Positions 1-14,126 of a DNA stretch of 48,991 bases are shown here, piece after piece. Position 1 is the stretch's first letter. Every line of letters starts with the position of its first letter. This DNA is from Chrysomallon squamiferum (lineage: Eukaryota; Mollusca; Gastropoda; Neomphalida; Peltospiridae): positions 12,324,577-12,373,567 of the forward strand of contig CM022666.1 in NCBI GenBank assembly GCA_012295275.1. Reading direction: 5' to 3'. Below the pieces are notes generated by a model. The model searched no databases. It saw only the letters and a program-made list of their open reading frames with translations, and had not been told where the DNA came from. Position numbers and translations under genes: made by a program.

Positions 1-195
1 GCCGCCATTTTGTTTTCTTGATATTTCTAAAGCGCATTTTACAAACTCTTAGTGAAAGACAGATCAAAGAGGCTGGAAATAAAAATTTAAAAAAAAAAGA
101 AGAAAAAAGAAAAATTTAAAAAAAAAGAAAAATGAAAGAAAGTCATGATTTTTTTTTTTAATTAAAAAATAAATTTGTTTACTTCATTTTACTGT

Positions 196-230
<35 letters not shown>

Positions 231-1440
231 CCGGTTTAATAAATGCGATTTTGTTTACTGAATGTAAATTAGTTGTCAACAATCGTAAACTGTCTCAGCA
301 TTTGAAAAGATTAATCATGTCGCTAATGATTTGTTTTTGGAGACGATCACACCTCTGAGATACAAACATATAGATATACATACATACATACATACATACA
401 TACATACATACATACATACATACACACATCTATTATTAATACATTGTTAACAAACGTAAGCCAATGAAATCAAAAGTTTAAAAACAGGATACAGTTCATC
501 CTATATTTTAGAAAAACATCTTGTGACGTTTCCTGGACAAACAGCGCAGTAGAGTGTCACGATTTGTGTTCAACTTCGTTTGACAACCGTCTGAAACAGA
601 ACATTTGTTAATGAAATTAGATGATACTGATTTAAAAAAATATATATTTACGTCAAGTCAGAGGCGTGCAAGGTAAAAACGAAACTACAAATTACCCTAA
701 AAACACTCGGTTTAAATATCAGTTGTTTTAATTCTTTCTTTCTTTTCAGTTATTCCTTCTTTCTTTTGAGTTATTCTTTGTTTTTTCTTTGTTTTAAGCG
801 ATTTAAAAGAAATCTTGGTGTTTCGTGTGTTGATATAATGTTTTTTTTAATTTTTTTTATTTATTACAAATTGACACCTTCTAATTATGTACACATATAT
901 TTACTCATTTATCTTTAAGAAAAAACTTAATTAGTATTATTATTATTAGAAATATTTAGTACAGTTAGACAACATAATAAAACATGAATAAGAAATAAAA
1001 TAATATAAAAATAATAATTATAAATGCACACACAAAATAAATGAAACGCATTTTCTAACACATGATAAATAAACGATCAAATAAATTAAAATAATTATAA
1101 TTACACATAAACACATAATAAATAAAAAATAAAACAAAATTTAATTTAAATGCATCACTAACCGTTTAAAATCAAACAAGATTAATCTATATTTATAGTG
1201 AAATGAAGTAAATATTTACTACTTTTAATAAAAAAAAACCATTAAATTTATTTATCAATCTCTTAAAACGTGTTAATCTTAAAATACTTCTGTCTTATTT
1301 TTATACCCCTTTCTTTTGTTTTCTTTCATTCTTTTTTTTTTTTAAATTTTTTTTTAACATTTTTTTATTGAGAAGAAATGACGGAAGTATTCCGGGACGT
1401 TACAACAATGTAATAAAATCATTCAAACAGGTAAAAGCAA
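1..1440. other. AT-rich noncoding start of window
   Basis: No supportable coding region. The stretch is very AT-rich and holds a CA dinucleotide run at about 199-230 and a CATA tetranucleotide run at about 377-424. Numerous poly-A and poly-T patches account for the few short open frames. Confidence 0.7.
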
Positions 1441-1499
1441 GGTGATCGCGTTCCACCTTGCTTTAGCTCCGCCTTCTAGAGTATTCTGTTCAGCTATTG

Positions 1500-1575
1500 G
1501 TTCGATTCTGTTTTAAAATGTTGTATACACTGGCACGCTTTTGCTAACATAAGCATAAGTAGATCGAACGAAAAG
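1500..1575 (+). other. probable noncoding 5' exon of the PPxY membrane protein gene
   Basis: A locally less AT-rich stretch (about 1440-1575) contains an ATTGG box near 1496 and ends with AAAAG followed by a good donor, GTAAG, at 1576. A clear acceptor (pyrimidine run then TTTCAG, ending at 2846) lies just before the chosen start codon at 2874. I infer a 5' UTR exon joined across an intron of about 1.27 kb. The exon start and promoter position are not resolved, so the left boundary is a guess. Confidence 0.4.
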
Positions 1576-2846
1576 GTAAGAAATGCTACATTGATGCTAA
1601 CATTTATAACAAAACAGTTAAAACTACACCCTCAATAATGACTTCAGTAAAAAAAAAAAAACTTCATTAAGTTATTATTATTGTTACTACTAGCAGTACT
1701 ATAAACTGAATAAAACTTTATTAAGTTTTTATTAGTTACTACTAGCAGTACTATAAGTTTAATAACATTTTATTAAGTTATTATTGTTATTATTACTACT
1801 GGTAGGACTATGAAGTCAATACAACTTTATTACGCTACTACTATTGGTACTACAACTATTATTGTTCATGTTGCTGTTGTTGTAGCTTTTTCATTATTTT
1901 TTATTATTATTATTGTTTTGCAGTTATTATTATGTTATTGTTGTTATTGTTGTTTTGCAATTATTAATGTCCTCTTATTGTTGCTATTTACTATTATTAT
2001 TATTATTGTTATTATTATTATTATTAATAATAATTATTATTATTATTATTATTATCTTTATTATTATTATTGTTGTTGATCATCATTATTAGTAGTATTA
2101 TTGTTGTTGTTGTTGTTATTCAACCATCTCTGCAAGCAAATCATTACCTCCAGAAGCTATTTTGTTATGTTGCTACTAATACTAATACCTTACCTTTAAC
2201 GCTTTTATATCTGTCACAGATACTATCGTCATTACAAACTCGAAATGTCATATGTATTTACTTGCTTTTATAAATTCTCATTCGACTTAAAGACGTTTAA
2301 AAGCCCCAAGAAATAAACAGTAATTACAATGTTTATGTGTTTGTGTGTGTTTGTGTGCAATGCATCTGAAAAATGTCGTATCTATAACAACACAACATCC
2401 TGTTTCAGATACCCATCAACCTTTAATAATTCTGATCTATTTAAGCAATTTAACTAGGGTAGATCCGGAAAGCACTGAATACCCAAAAATATAAATATAT
2501 ATATATTTTTTGGTATTGTATATATATATATATATTCGTTGGGTGCCACCTATGCCAGTTATGAATCTGATTAATTACTGTAATCATAATACTATACGTA
2601 ACGTACGATATGACGCTTTTATGAAGATTATATAACCAGTTTTTGCTACTATTACAACAGCACTATCATTGATACAACAGAACCACGATTACGACAATCG
2701 CTGTCATCATAACCACCATCATCACCGGTATCGACATTATCATCATTACCATAACAACCACCAAAAGCATCCTCTTCACCAGCTATATACCAGTTTGCTC
2801 TATCTTGCAGTTTAATGACTATTATACTTTTACCTTTTCATTTCAG
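1576..2846 (+). other. probable 5' UTR intron, ATT-rich
   Basis: Noncoding. From about 1660 to 2120 it is dominated by imperfect ATT/GTT/ACT trinucleotide repeats, which create the apparent poly-Ile, poly-Tyr and poly-Leu frames. A short TA run lies at about 2490-2533. It ends in a strong acceptor at 2841-2846. Confidence 0.45.
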
Positions 2847-2873
2847 TTGTTTATCTATTTACTGGATGTGAAC

Positions 2874-4106
2874 ATGTCACCAAGTGCGTCACCAACGGAA
2901 GAATGTCTGAACAACACGACTGGGTCTTACGTCATCCGCTCTTCACCCAGTGACGTGCATCACAGAGCAGAGTGTCCTGACTACGACCTTCATCCCTGTG
3001 ACATATGCTTCTCGGAATGCTGCTGTAACTTTTTCAGCTTTGTTGGGAAACTGTTTTGTATCAACGTAAACCAGTCATCTCGAATCAAAATACTCTGGTT
3101 GTGGGTGATTTCAATTTCCGTTACTGCCGGAATTCTTACAAATTTAATAACATTTGGGCCAGAGACTAAAATTATTTCGCCAACAGACATGCGTATTGTC
3201 GATAAAAAGGTTTCCACGACATTCTGCGAAAGCCTGTCGCTGGAATCGGAATGGACAACTTTTAGCGCGTATCTTCTTCCGCAGAAACCGAGTATAGTGT
3301 TTAACAAACTTAGTCGTTTTGAAGTCAAAAGAAATAAATATTTAGAGCAGGGAGAATTCAAATATTGGAATTTTTATCTTCTCAGCGGTTCACAAGTGAC
3401 GATTAAAAGTTGTTCCACGCTCGCACTTGAACTTTACATTCTTCGTGGAGCTGATAATCTAAACAAGTGGATGGAAAACAAATACTGCGACAGCTGCTTC
3501 GTTCAGAAAGTGGCTATCAACAGAACGTGTGAGAGCAAAGTGACTTTCAATTTCCAGATGGACGTGACAGATGAATACTACTTCATCTTCGTCAACAGTC
3601 TCAACGTCAGAGGAACCTGGCTGACACTGCAGATTCTTCTAGAACGTACTCTCTACGACGTTTCTGACGCCAAAGTCACCTGCATCCAGTCGATATCGTG
3701 TTCCTTTAATTTGGACGTTGTCACCGATGAGGTGGTCGTCTACCAGATTAGCAACGATGACCAGATTTTCGATTTCGACGACATCACGATACAGACCAAA
3801 TGCAACGGCCGCACCTGGTTTTATTTGGTCGTGTTTCTCCTCTTTCCCTTCTCAGTCGGCATCACCTGCTGTTCTGTTATCTACTTCACGTGCAGACAAC
3901 CAAGCGAAAGTCTCGATCTTTCAAGACGGTCAACACTGGACGGGCGGATGATCGAAACCTACTTTACAGAAAGGTCTCCCCTCTTACGGGGACAAATGCG
4001 GTACCCACCTCCTCCTCCACAGTTTGCTGTTGCACCGCCGAAGTACGAGGACGCAATTCGAGGCGATAACCCCGCCCCTCCTTCTTATGATGAAGCTGTA
4101 GGATAA
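2874..4106 (+). CDS. two-pass membrane protein, APD1-4/DUF4793-like, with PPxY tail
   Basis: The predicted protein has 410 residues. The ATG at 2874 is chosen because a splice acceptor ends at 2846 and the open frame upstream of it has only a TTG. Visible order: a cysteine-rich N-terminal segment (residues 34-51), membrane segment 1 (about 72-93), an extracytoplasmic or luminal region with YWNFYLLSGS at 164-173 and LYILRGADNLNKW at 187-199, membrane segment 2 (about 315-340), then a cytoplasmic-type tail. The tail has a proline run and two PPxY motifs, PPKY (388-391) and PPSY (402-405), the known ligands of NEDD4-type WW domains. The middle region resembles, from memory, the APD1-4 middle domain (DUF4793) found in plants and animals, but no RING is present. 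Role inferred: a membrane adaptor recruiting a WW-domain ubiquitin ligase. AATAAA-type signals follow at about 4303 and 4363. The coding call is firm; the family name is tentative. Confidence 0.8.
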   Translation: MSPSASPTEECLNNTTGSYVIRSSPSDVHHRAECPDYDLHPCDICFSECCCNFFSFVGKLFCINVNQSSRIKILWLWVISISVTAGILTNLITFGPETKIISPTDMRIVDKKVSTTFCESLSLESEWTTFSAYLLPQKPSIVFNKLSRFEVKRNKYLEQGEFKYWNFYLLSGSQVTIKSCSTLALELYILRGADNLNKWMENKYCDSCFVQKVAINRTCESKVTFNFQMDVTDEYYFIFVNSLNVRGTWLTLQILLERTLYDVSDAKVTCIQSISCSFNLDVVTDEVVVYQISNDDQIFDFDDITIQTKCNGRTWFYLVVFLLFPFSVGITCCSVIYFTCRQPSESLDLSRRSTLDGRMIETYFTERSPLLRGQMRYPPPPPQFAVAPPKYEDAIRGDNPAPPSYDEAVG

Positions 4107-4416
4107 TTTTGAACACGTGACTTTTGAAACTCTGTATGTTAAACATTCATTGTGCCAGTGAACTATGATCTCAGTCATTCGTTTTAAAATATTTAATGAT
4201 TTTTGACCTATGTAAATTAAACATCACACATACATAGCATTTTATAATTATATATTAATTTTATTCTCGTCTCAGGATGATTTATAATTTATTAATTTTC
4301 GATTAAATAAAAAAGACTTCTGCATTATAAGAAATGTGTTTATATCTGTAACAGGATTTTTATGAATAAAACATGTACATACACATACATACATACATAC
4401 AGACATACACACACAT

Positions 4417-4525
<109 letters not shown>

Positions 4526-4865
4526 TGTAGCGTGTATAAAGAATTGAGTCAAGTTTGAGGTAGTTTACACTGATACAGAGCTCATTGTCCTAGCAGAATG
4601 AAAATAGTGAACAAACAAAACGGGGCTCAAAAGTCCAATATCCTGGGAACAGTGATGTCCCATCTTTGACTTGCCATGACAAGATTTCAGATACGTGTGT
4701 GAAGAGTTAACTGTCTGCAGTTTATTAAACAAAGAGTGTGTTAGTTGCTGAAAATGCTTAAACGTAATCATATAATTTATTGTATCATCATGCTTTTAAT
4801 ATAAATCATTTTTAAACTGAAATAAAGTGGAATGATTTTCTGTTTTAAACGTACATAATAATAAT

Positions 4866-4867
<2 letters not shown>

Positions 4868-4949
<82 letters not shown>
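4868..4949. repeat. AC dinucleotide microsatellite
   Basis: About 82 bases of uninterrupted AC repeat. Confidence 0.95.
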
Positions 4950-4950
<1 letters not shown>

Positions 4951-6779
4951 TTTTTCCACCATTATTCATTTACCAAACACAACCATATACACATACACAA
5001 TACTCACACGTAGAACACACACTCAACACATAATTCCCAGACACATTTCACTCACACATACAATATACACATACAGACAAACACCACACACACACACACA
5101 CACACACACGACACACACCACACAAGACACACACATACGCACACGCACAAAAAGATGAGATACAAATGCAAAATAATTATCAGTGATATTTATCTGTCTC
5201 TCACGCACTCTCAAGCTGGTATTAAATGATCCATCTGCATATCTCCTTTTTCCATCGAGCTTGTGAATTCAGTGAAAATAACTTGAGCACAAAACTCGTT
5301 AATTCGTAGACACATAAATGCTACATCATTTTGAAATAAAAACCAATCATATTATGTTATACCGAAATAAAAACCTCAAAGGTTATTAAACGAGTTTGGG
5401 ATTTTTTACGATTCTGTGAAAGTTAAATCTGTGAACAAAAAGGAAGTTCTATCTGTGATTTACATAATTATTTGATATGTTACTATATCGGCCAGTGACA
5501 GAGATATAAAGTCTTTACGTTTTACTATATAATTTACACACTTCCCTGTGATTATGTTACATTATACTTGCACCCAGCCGTTGCTAATAATAAAGTATAA
5601 CAATACAATAAATCTGTATATAAATACAGTGAAAACAGATCTCCTGTCTTTTTAGTTTATTCTGAAGTGACAAAACAGATGACCTGACACACAATGCATG
5701 CTTACTATTTATAGGTTTTCCGATGATAAATCTAAACAGCCACAAATTTGTCGTGAGTCAGTTTCATATTTACATGTTTGTGTTTCCTTTGCTAAACACG
5801 TCTAAACTGTGACACGTGCGGTTCACTATCGGCTGAATGATTTCTGTAAGTAGAGGAGGTACACATATACAACATATTCAACAAAACAGTATAACTGAAA
5901 CACACTGAACTATTGTTTATTTATTTTTTTTTTTTGTTGTTGCGCTGAACATTCATACATATTTAAACTGTAAGAACGATAATAAAATACATACTAAATA
6001 TCTAACAATATTTTTATTTTTGAATTTTTATTCATAATAATTGAATGAACGAACTAGTTATTTTAATTTATATTAAAGCTATACATACACAAACACACAC
6101 ACACATACACAACATAGATATTCATATGTGGTTTAAATTGCACATAACAATACAGTACATTCATAAAATTCTCTTTAATGCTCGCTGGTTAAGAAGAGTG
6201 TAAACTACCTGGTGTGTGTGTAAATCGACACGTAAACCACTTTTAAGATGCTTGTGAAATTCAACAAGTATAAATATCCTTGATAGGGAGAGAGAGGGAG
6301 GGAGAGAGAGGCAGAGGGGGAGCGAGAGAGGGGGAGAAAGAGAGAAAAAGAGAGAGAGAGGGGGGGAAATGGCAACAAAAAGGATTTCTAAATTTCATAC
6401 ATATTATCACCCATTTTTATCTGTTTCATTTATTTTTATGAAAGGTTAATATAACATTCTAATATAACAGTATAAGTGCAGTAAATATTTTAATAAAATT
6501 TTCGAATAACTTAAATTGTACATTATTGGTCGCTGCATATGACATAAGAATACCTCTCTCTCTCTCACAGACACTCATATACAACACGCAGAAAGGAACA
6601 TACATACATATATACAAAATTACATACATACACCCTTATATGAACACACACATTGGTGTAGCCACATTCACATACTCGTAAACACTCAGTAATTGTAAAT
6701 ACATAATTTACTGACATAATATTAAAACAATTATTACAACATTTACGAGCTAAAACAACATTAACTGAACTATTTGTTG

Positions 6780-7928
6780 TTAAATGAAAGAGTTAAACAT
6801 TTCTTTTTTATATTCCGGGTTAACAACTTTTCCCACGAACAAAACTACCTCTGTTCGGTTGTCCTTGACAACAAACATGAATGGATGATCAGCCATGAAC
6901 GTCTTCGGTCTGCTGATGGAGATGGAGTCTACACAGTCCATTGACGTCACTGCTGCCGCTTCCGTGCCTTCCTCGTTAACTTCCACAAACGTCTTGTGCT
7001 GAACACTCGACACGAACAGAGATCGCGTGCCATCAATTCCTGACAGGTCAGCCGTGTTAGCCTGAAAGGCGTCAGTCATGCCCAGGCTAATTAGGACATC
7101 CTTTAGCTCGAAGCTTGTTTCCATGTAGAATTTGGGAAGGAACAAGTCCACCTCTTCTTCTTTCAGGCCCTGCATGGCTTGGACAATGTTTTCATACGAC
7201 AGGTTGACATCGAGGCCGGTCAGACCCTCCACGTCAAAAGGCAGAAAGACGTACATGCTGAGTTCTTCGTTACCATACGGCAGTTCGATGACGTCACACT
7301 GCAGCTGAGTACTTTTTCCAGTTCTGAAGTACTCCGTTTGCTGCATCATCTGACATTGGTTCTGCTCTTGCTTTGACGTTCTGAAGGGTTTCTCTGTCGT
7401 GTTCTCAGCATCAAACCTATTCGACCATGTTCCTTTGAAGTACACGGCGTTAAGCAGAAGAATCGCTGTCACAGTGGACAGGCTATCTTTGGAGACAATA
7501 TTTGTTATTTTACCTCGAGTCTTCTCTGAAACCCACTGATTAATCTCATCAGCCAGCGCTGCTGGATTTTCCGTGAAGTCTGTTTTTATGATCTCTGCCT
7601 CAAATGTCTGTTTAGCTTTAGACTCGAACTCTGGCTGCACACTGACTCGGTGAGCGATGTACGCCCGTGTAGCAGACGACAACGTAATGCTGTTTTTTGT
7701 ACTTTTCAGCAATTTCAGGTAGTTCTCCATTACTGAATGAAACGAACTGGACAAGCCAGGAATTTTTACAACATCCAGAATCTGTCGTAAAGTTGATCCA
7801 GACGATCCACAGGCGACCAGCGAAAGAAGAGTTGATATGCTGAATGGTGACAGAAAAAGATTGCAGTGACAACCATTGCTTAGAAGACGGTATAAATCAA
7901 AGCCGAACTCCAGTGTTGAACGAGACAT
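6780..7928 (-). CDS. serpin A, intracellular type, 382 residues
   Basis: A complete serpin fold in one exon with an ATG start at 7928 and a TAA stop. Family landmarks are LLNAVYFKGTW (158-168), the hinge EEGTEAAAV (319-327) and the serpin signature region FMADHPFMFVV (344-354). No signal peptide is visible, so it is predicted to be cytosolic/nuclear (clade-B-like). The hinge has the small residues expected of an inhibitory serpin. The reactive loop is about three residues longer than the standard spacing, so P1 is ambiguous: counting from the hinge gives Ser336, counting back from DHPF gives Ile339 with Ser340 as P1'. The target is therefore not predictable, though it is not plainly trypsin-like. 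A strong acceptor (pyrimidine run and CAG at 7951-7953) 22 bases upstream of the ATG shows a 5' UTR intron. It is the most distal member of a co-directional cluster. Confidence 0.95.
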   Translation of the reverse strand: MSRSTLEFGFDLYRLLSNGCHCNLFLSPFSISTLLSLVACGSSGSTLRQILDVVKIPGLSSSFHSVMENYLKLLKSTKNSITLSSATRAYIAHRVSVQPEFESKAKQTFEAEIIKTDFTENPAALADEINQWVSEKTRGKITNIVSKDSLSTVTAILLLNAVYFKGTWSNRFDAENTTEKPFRTSKQEQNQCQMMQQTEYFRTGKSTQLQCDVIELPYGNEELSMYVFLPFDVEGLTGLDVNLSYENIVQAMQGLKEEEVDLFLPKFYMETSFELKDVLISLGMTDAFQANTADLSGIDGTRSLFVSSVQHKTFVEVNEEGTEAAAVTSMDCVDSISISRPKTFMADHPFMFVVKDNRTEVVLFVGKVVNPEYKKEMFNSFI

Positions 7929-7953
7929 ATCTGTGTGTTACTGCAGCACTCTG
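7926..7953 (-). other. splice acceptor before serpin A start
   Basis: On the minus strand a T-rich tract ends in TTTTCAG at 7951-7953; the exon starts at 7950 and the ATG is at 7928. This fixes the start, since the coding frame cannot extend past the acceptor. Confidence 0.7.
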
Positions 7954-9107
7954 AAAATAAAAAAACATTGAGTGAACAGTGTAAAATAAACGTATTTTAA
8001 AACCCGTGACCTTTTCATCGACGATCTGCGTTTTCTACCCAGCGACAACAAATCCCAGGAATAAAATATCTAGTGAAGATAAAATGAAGAAATTATTACC
8101 GAATCTATGTACATTAGGCGCAGATTTATGTAAGTGACACATTTTATAATCTAATAAATGTAAATACATGGGATTCGAACGAACTCGCATACATAGTTGT
8201 ATTAACCTACCACCACGACTGTGTATGAGTGTTTGTTTTACAAGTATATGTTTGGGTGTATGTGCGCGAACATACAGATAAATGGAAATGAATACAACAT
8301 GAATTCTACTGATAAAAACATCAAGAATAAAAATCCAATTTGGCATAAATTTGGTTTAAATAAGATTAAAACGAAAATGAATAAATAAATAAAAAACAAT
8401 AATAATAATAATAATAATAACAATAATAATAGTAGTTATAATAAGCGAACGTCAGTTATGGTCACAAAGTTTTATACTTCATTATTAATTCTACAATCAG
8501 TTTTTACCGCCTGCAGAGAAGTTATCAACCTTTTAACTGGGAAATGTTATTTGTACGCATTCAGTCAGCGGTTTTATTTTAACAGCTTTTCCTAACTGTT
8601 ACTGTTAGACAACAAGATTATAATAAATACACGCTACCCTCCATTTAACAGTAAAGAATCAAGGAAATATAGAAAATTTTAATATTCTCGAAACAAAATA
8701 TTCCGATTCTTACTCTATGATCACAACAAAACAATTTCAATCTACTTTGCACCAGGGTAAGTAAAAACTGTGATTTTAAAGTAAATTTAGTTCTGTATAT
8801 TATTCAGCTATTTCTAACAACTTTCGGAAAATCTAGATTTTTTGGTTTCCTAACATCCTTTGCCCCTTTCAGTCCATTAAGTGGAGAGCAGACTGTTCTT
8901 AATCAGAATTTTTTCTAATCACCTAATACGAAGGCTTCATTACTATTGTTATTATTATTACTTCAAATAATATATAATGAAAAATTATATTAATGTGAAA
9001 TATTTTATTTTAACTATTTTGTTTAGTAAACGGAAATAAAATGATTCGAAACGTGTTTGAGAGCTGACAGAATTTGATTCACTATATTGGTATATGGGCG
9101 TGCGGGC

Positions 9108-9161
<54 letters not shown>

Positions 9162-9823
9162 TTTTTGGTGGTTTTTTGCCTATCATTTTGTATCTTTTGT
9201 GTTCAAAATATGACAATGCTTTACTTTCATTGATTTACTGTCATTCTAGCTCTTTGTAATAAACTCTCGTAAATATCGAATTGAATATATTAGGTATGCA
9301 GTAATACTAATAATACTACTACTACTACTACTAATAATAATAAACAAAAACTTTTACTACTACTACTAATAATAATTAAAAAACAAACAAAACAAAAAAC
9401 AACAAAAAAAAACACCTTCGGTTAAAATCGGAGTATTTGACGTTTCCATGTCAGATGACCTACTTTTAGGATCGAGTTTGGATAAACAAAGAAATGACAA
9501 GATAAAACGTATGATATTCTTCCCTTATAAAACAGTAATTACATGCAAAAGCCCCAGTTTCTAAAACAACATTGTTTCATGTCGTACAGAAGCGACGTGC
9601 ATGCATTTTCTTACCTATTACTTTTTCTTTCCTTCTTCCTGTTTCAATCTTAGCCTCGAAACCGATCGATAAAAGCTATGTTTGTCCAGCTTTCGGTAAA
9701 CATCGGTATGTTCCGCTTCAGATAACGAAAGACTGACAAGTATGCAGGGAAACAAAGCAGGGAGGTCTTGTTAGAAGACTACGGCGAGTGAAGTTTCTAG
9801 AGGGGTTCATGTCCTGAGAATAA

Positions 9824-9877
<54 letters not shown>

Positions 9878-12409
9878 CACTCTTTTAAGAACTTAATATA
9901 CTAACAAGGGTTTATCTATTCAATGATCACTGTGTCTGTCTTTGGTCTATGGGTAGGACCCGGAACTATAGGGAGACAAGTACAGCGACAGCAGTCGATG
10001 AAACCCAACAACAACAACAACAACAATAATAATAATATACATGTAAACACACAGACACACACACACACACACACACAGACACAAATAAATCAGCAAATAA
10101 TTTAAAAAGCAATATGCTTAGGCATTCCCACTATGAAACACCCCACCCTTGAACACGCACAACTGAAATGATTTTAAGGAAGTCTTTCCTTCCGAAACGT
10201 AACGCAATATTAAAGATAACAGAAGAATTATAAGACTGTTTTACCACTTATCAGCTGATGGATCTCTCTATCACGCGTTTGTTACTTCCTGGTTTAAAAT
10301 GGGCTTTTAAAAAGGACACCTACTGTTAATATTTGCAAAATATAATGACTGTCTCAAACTCAGAGATAATTCATGTGTATCGCAAGGTCAGATTATAATT
10401 TTTACATATGCTAAAAAGGTTTAAAATGATTTAAATCGCTTGTAAAATTATTTACACCCCACTGGATAGCGTACGAAAGGGTCGTGAAAACAAATAAGAA
10501 TTCTCACGAGAGGTTTTGATGCTTAGCTTAGGAACTGATCGGTTAATCTACAAGTCTTTTCAGCAATATCCAACCGATTGAAAGATATCGGCAAAGTAAT
10601 TTAATAATGCATAGACTCGACACAATTTAAAATAAAGTAATTCCTGTCGGAAGAACACTGGAATAAAACTGACTAAATACAGCCTATTGAGTATTCTCTT
10701 TCTGTCAAATACAAACATACACATTTACGTACAAATACAGAGACACACCTATTCACACACAGCAACAAACAAAAACAGACAGTAACTCAAACAGAAACAC
10801 GCACTAAACACATATATACATATTTGCATATATACGTAAATTCGGGAATATACACACATACACAGTAACGCATAAATACATACACACAAATACACCCATA
10901 TGTAAATAGATACACACAAATAAATACACAACTATGTATAATATGTATCTACGCAAACATAGACGTGTTTACTATTGCTCTACATAACCTTTTTGTAATT
11001 ACAGTTAAAATTCTAAATCCACAATAACTGAACATTTTTTCCAGAATCAGGGTTGATGGTTTGCACGTTAGTAAGTCTGTATCATAGCATTTAATCAACT
11101 TTGAATTCAACTAAACTTTAACTAAACTTGATGGTGAAGGAAGTTTTCTAGTCAGGCTGAAGTTTTTGTACCATAAAACGTGAGTAACATCTATATATAC
11201 GTTAATTAATCAATTTTTTTTATTTTATTATAGAACTCCGTGGCGGAATCTGAGATAGCTCAAGGGCACGACATGCGTACTTTGACTGTTCTCTCACGGA
11301 AGTAAGTCGCCAATTATTCACACACACGTGATTATTAAAATAAATAACTAAACAAATAAATAAATAAATAACAACGATTAAATATAATCTCACTAATTTT
11401 ATAAATAGCAAGTGTTTGATTTTTGACATTCACATTTCGCTGAATTTTCTTTCGTTGTACATAAACCGAGAAGGGCGACATGAAATTTCACGTCGTTCAC
11501 GTCCTTTCTTAAACTTTATTATAAATCGGAACGAAAGTCGGTTAGAATCATTAAACAAATAAATAAAAAATAAAGATAATTCAGATAATTTTATCTTCTT
11601 CTCGTTTTAAAAACAATAGTCTCTGAATCACTCAGATCAAGGCAGGTTTTCATAATTAAATTAAGGTATCTGATAATACTTTTGTTCTTCTCTAAAATAG
11701 GTACAAGATGAACAAGAGAAAAATTAAAAACTGTTTATTTCTTAAAAAGTAAATAAAATAAATCGCTGATTATTTAATGGCACAAGAAATATTTAATAAG
11801 CAACAAAATTTAAGGAAGCAAACAAAAATGAAAATGGCTGTAAAGATGAAATGGTTGACGATGTGATTTTGTGATGATGATGTTGATCATGATAATGGTT
11901 AACAATTTACGAGACTGCTTATATTTGTATAATTCACTGAAATTGTTTAAAATATTGCCTTCGTTTTGTTAAAATAAAAAAAAAAACGTAAATACGAAAC
12001 CCTGTTTAGCCTGTTAACTTAAAGTCATACAACACAAGGTCAATGACCTGAAGATGACTAACATGTTTACAACACGAACACAACGAAACTGTGCATTAAT
12101 AATACAGTAAATATTCTCAATAAACACGAATAGAAACTTTGAGAAATAAAATAAAATAAATATATAAATTATAAGTACCTCACACTGATGAAGTAATACA
12201 TAAATAATAATCAAATAAATATATAAAAGAAATATAGAAATATGGTTGATAATACCGTCACCGATGTAACATTACAATAAAGCCACAGAACAACAGCAAA
12301 AGCTGACCAAATAAATATATACAAAATAACATCTAATAAAAACGTTAACCAACACCTTTCACGTTAATTACAAACTTAACTGACTTCATGTAGCTATTTA
12401 TGCTAAATA

Positions 12410-12462
<53 letters not shown>

Positions 12463-14034
12463 CATAATAATCATAATAATAATAATAGTAATAATAACAA
12501 CAACAACAAAATAGTAGTAGTAGTAGTAATAAATAAATAAATAGATAAATAATATATGTTTATGATCAAAATAGTTACATAATTGTTTATATCAGTAAAC
12601 AAATTTTTCGTTAATTTCACTCTCTACTGTAAAATATATCTGAGTAAATCACCAATATATACCCACGCATACACACACACACACACACGCACACACAGAC
12701 ATAGCTAAATATAAAGGCAGTCAGTTAAGCACAGAAATACAAGCTATAGAGAATTTTAGAACATTTACGGTGACCTTGTAATCCGAATAAAAGAGTTTCT
12801 TACAAAACGAAACAAAATAACAAATAGTATGACATTATTTACTAATAATTTTTATGTTCAGATGTATATACATATAGGATCTCTTTTTATCGGAATGAAT
12901 AGAAAATGTAATAGGTTTTGAAAGTAAAACACTTGACGTGAAAAACGTTTCTGAAGAAACTATTGTACGAGTGTACGAGACAAAAAACACGTACTAAATA
13001 ACCCACAGGCCTCAATGGTGTATCCTGTAAATAAAATTTAAAAAAGGATGATCCGACCAGAGCTTGTGACAGAGAACAATAAATTTCACCACCTGTTGAA
13101 AAAACAAGGAAGGAGGATGGCCAACTAATCTAAATAACATTTTTATTTATTTTTTATTTCTATTGATAACAGTCTGTACTTTCAATCTGAACAGTCACAC
13201 TTTTGTGAAAACTGTTTGGCCATAGAAGCCAAGTTGAACATAATTTAGTTTCCATTATATTAAGAGAGATGCTTCATTTAATTAAAAACTACTAAATATA
13301 TTTGACCTATCCATACACTTTCCTTAACTACATGGCCCTAAGTGGTTATTAGATTTTATTAGCTATACAATTATTGTATGTGGTATATTTTTCAGTATAC
13401 TTGAACACGATCTTTTGCAAAATTGCAAATAACGACATCGACGAATATAGAACTCACATCACTGCGCGTTCTTGAGTCACATGACCACTACAAGTCCCTC
13501 AACTAAAATTCCCGAAGATATTCACTGCGTCCATTAAAGGCTGTAAAATGTAGGTCAGACGAGAGTAAAGACTCAACGCCATTCTCGATACGAAGCTTTG
13601 GATTAACAAATCGCTCCATCATCCAGCTATCTACGTAGCGTCTATTTATTTAATTGATTAAATGTTTTGTTTCTGTTTTTGTGATCGGAGAGTTTTCACA
13701 ACTATAATACATTTAAAACAGTGTGAATCGCGCATATCGTGAAAAAATATCATTAACTCGAAATCAGTGGTCTGATAAAATCTAACAGTAAAATAGTTTT
13801 AAAGATGGGCTAATAAAATGGAAAAAAATAAACCAATGGTAAACAGTAATGTATTTAAAACAACAACAACGAAGAAATAAAAAAAATATGTAAGTTTCAT
13901 ATAGTTATAAATACGTGCCTAATTTAAAATAAAGAGAAAAAAATAAAATGGAAATAATGTTTAAACTATTGCTGCTGCCAAATTTGAAATAACATAAAAC
14001 TCAAAATACGAAGATAATTACACGCCGTCAACAC

Positions 14035-14071
<37 letters not shown>

Positions 14072-14079
14072 TTAATAAA

Positions 14080-14126
<47 letters not shown>

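Noticed and set aside
2805-2873. 23-codon N-terminal extension of the PPxY membrane protein
   Set aside because: It begins with TTG and crosses a clear splice acceptor at 2841-2846; it is intron plus 5' UTR.
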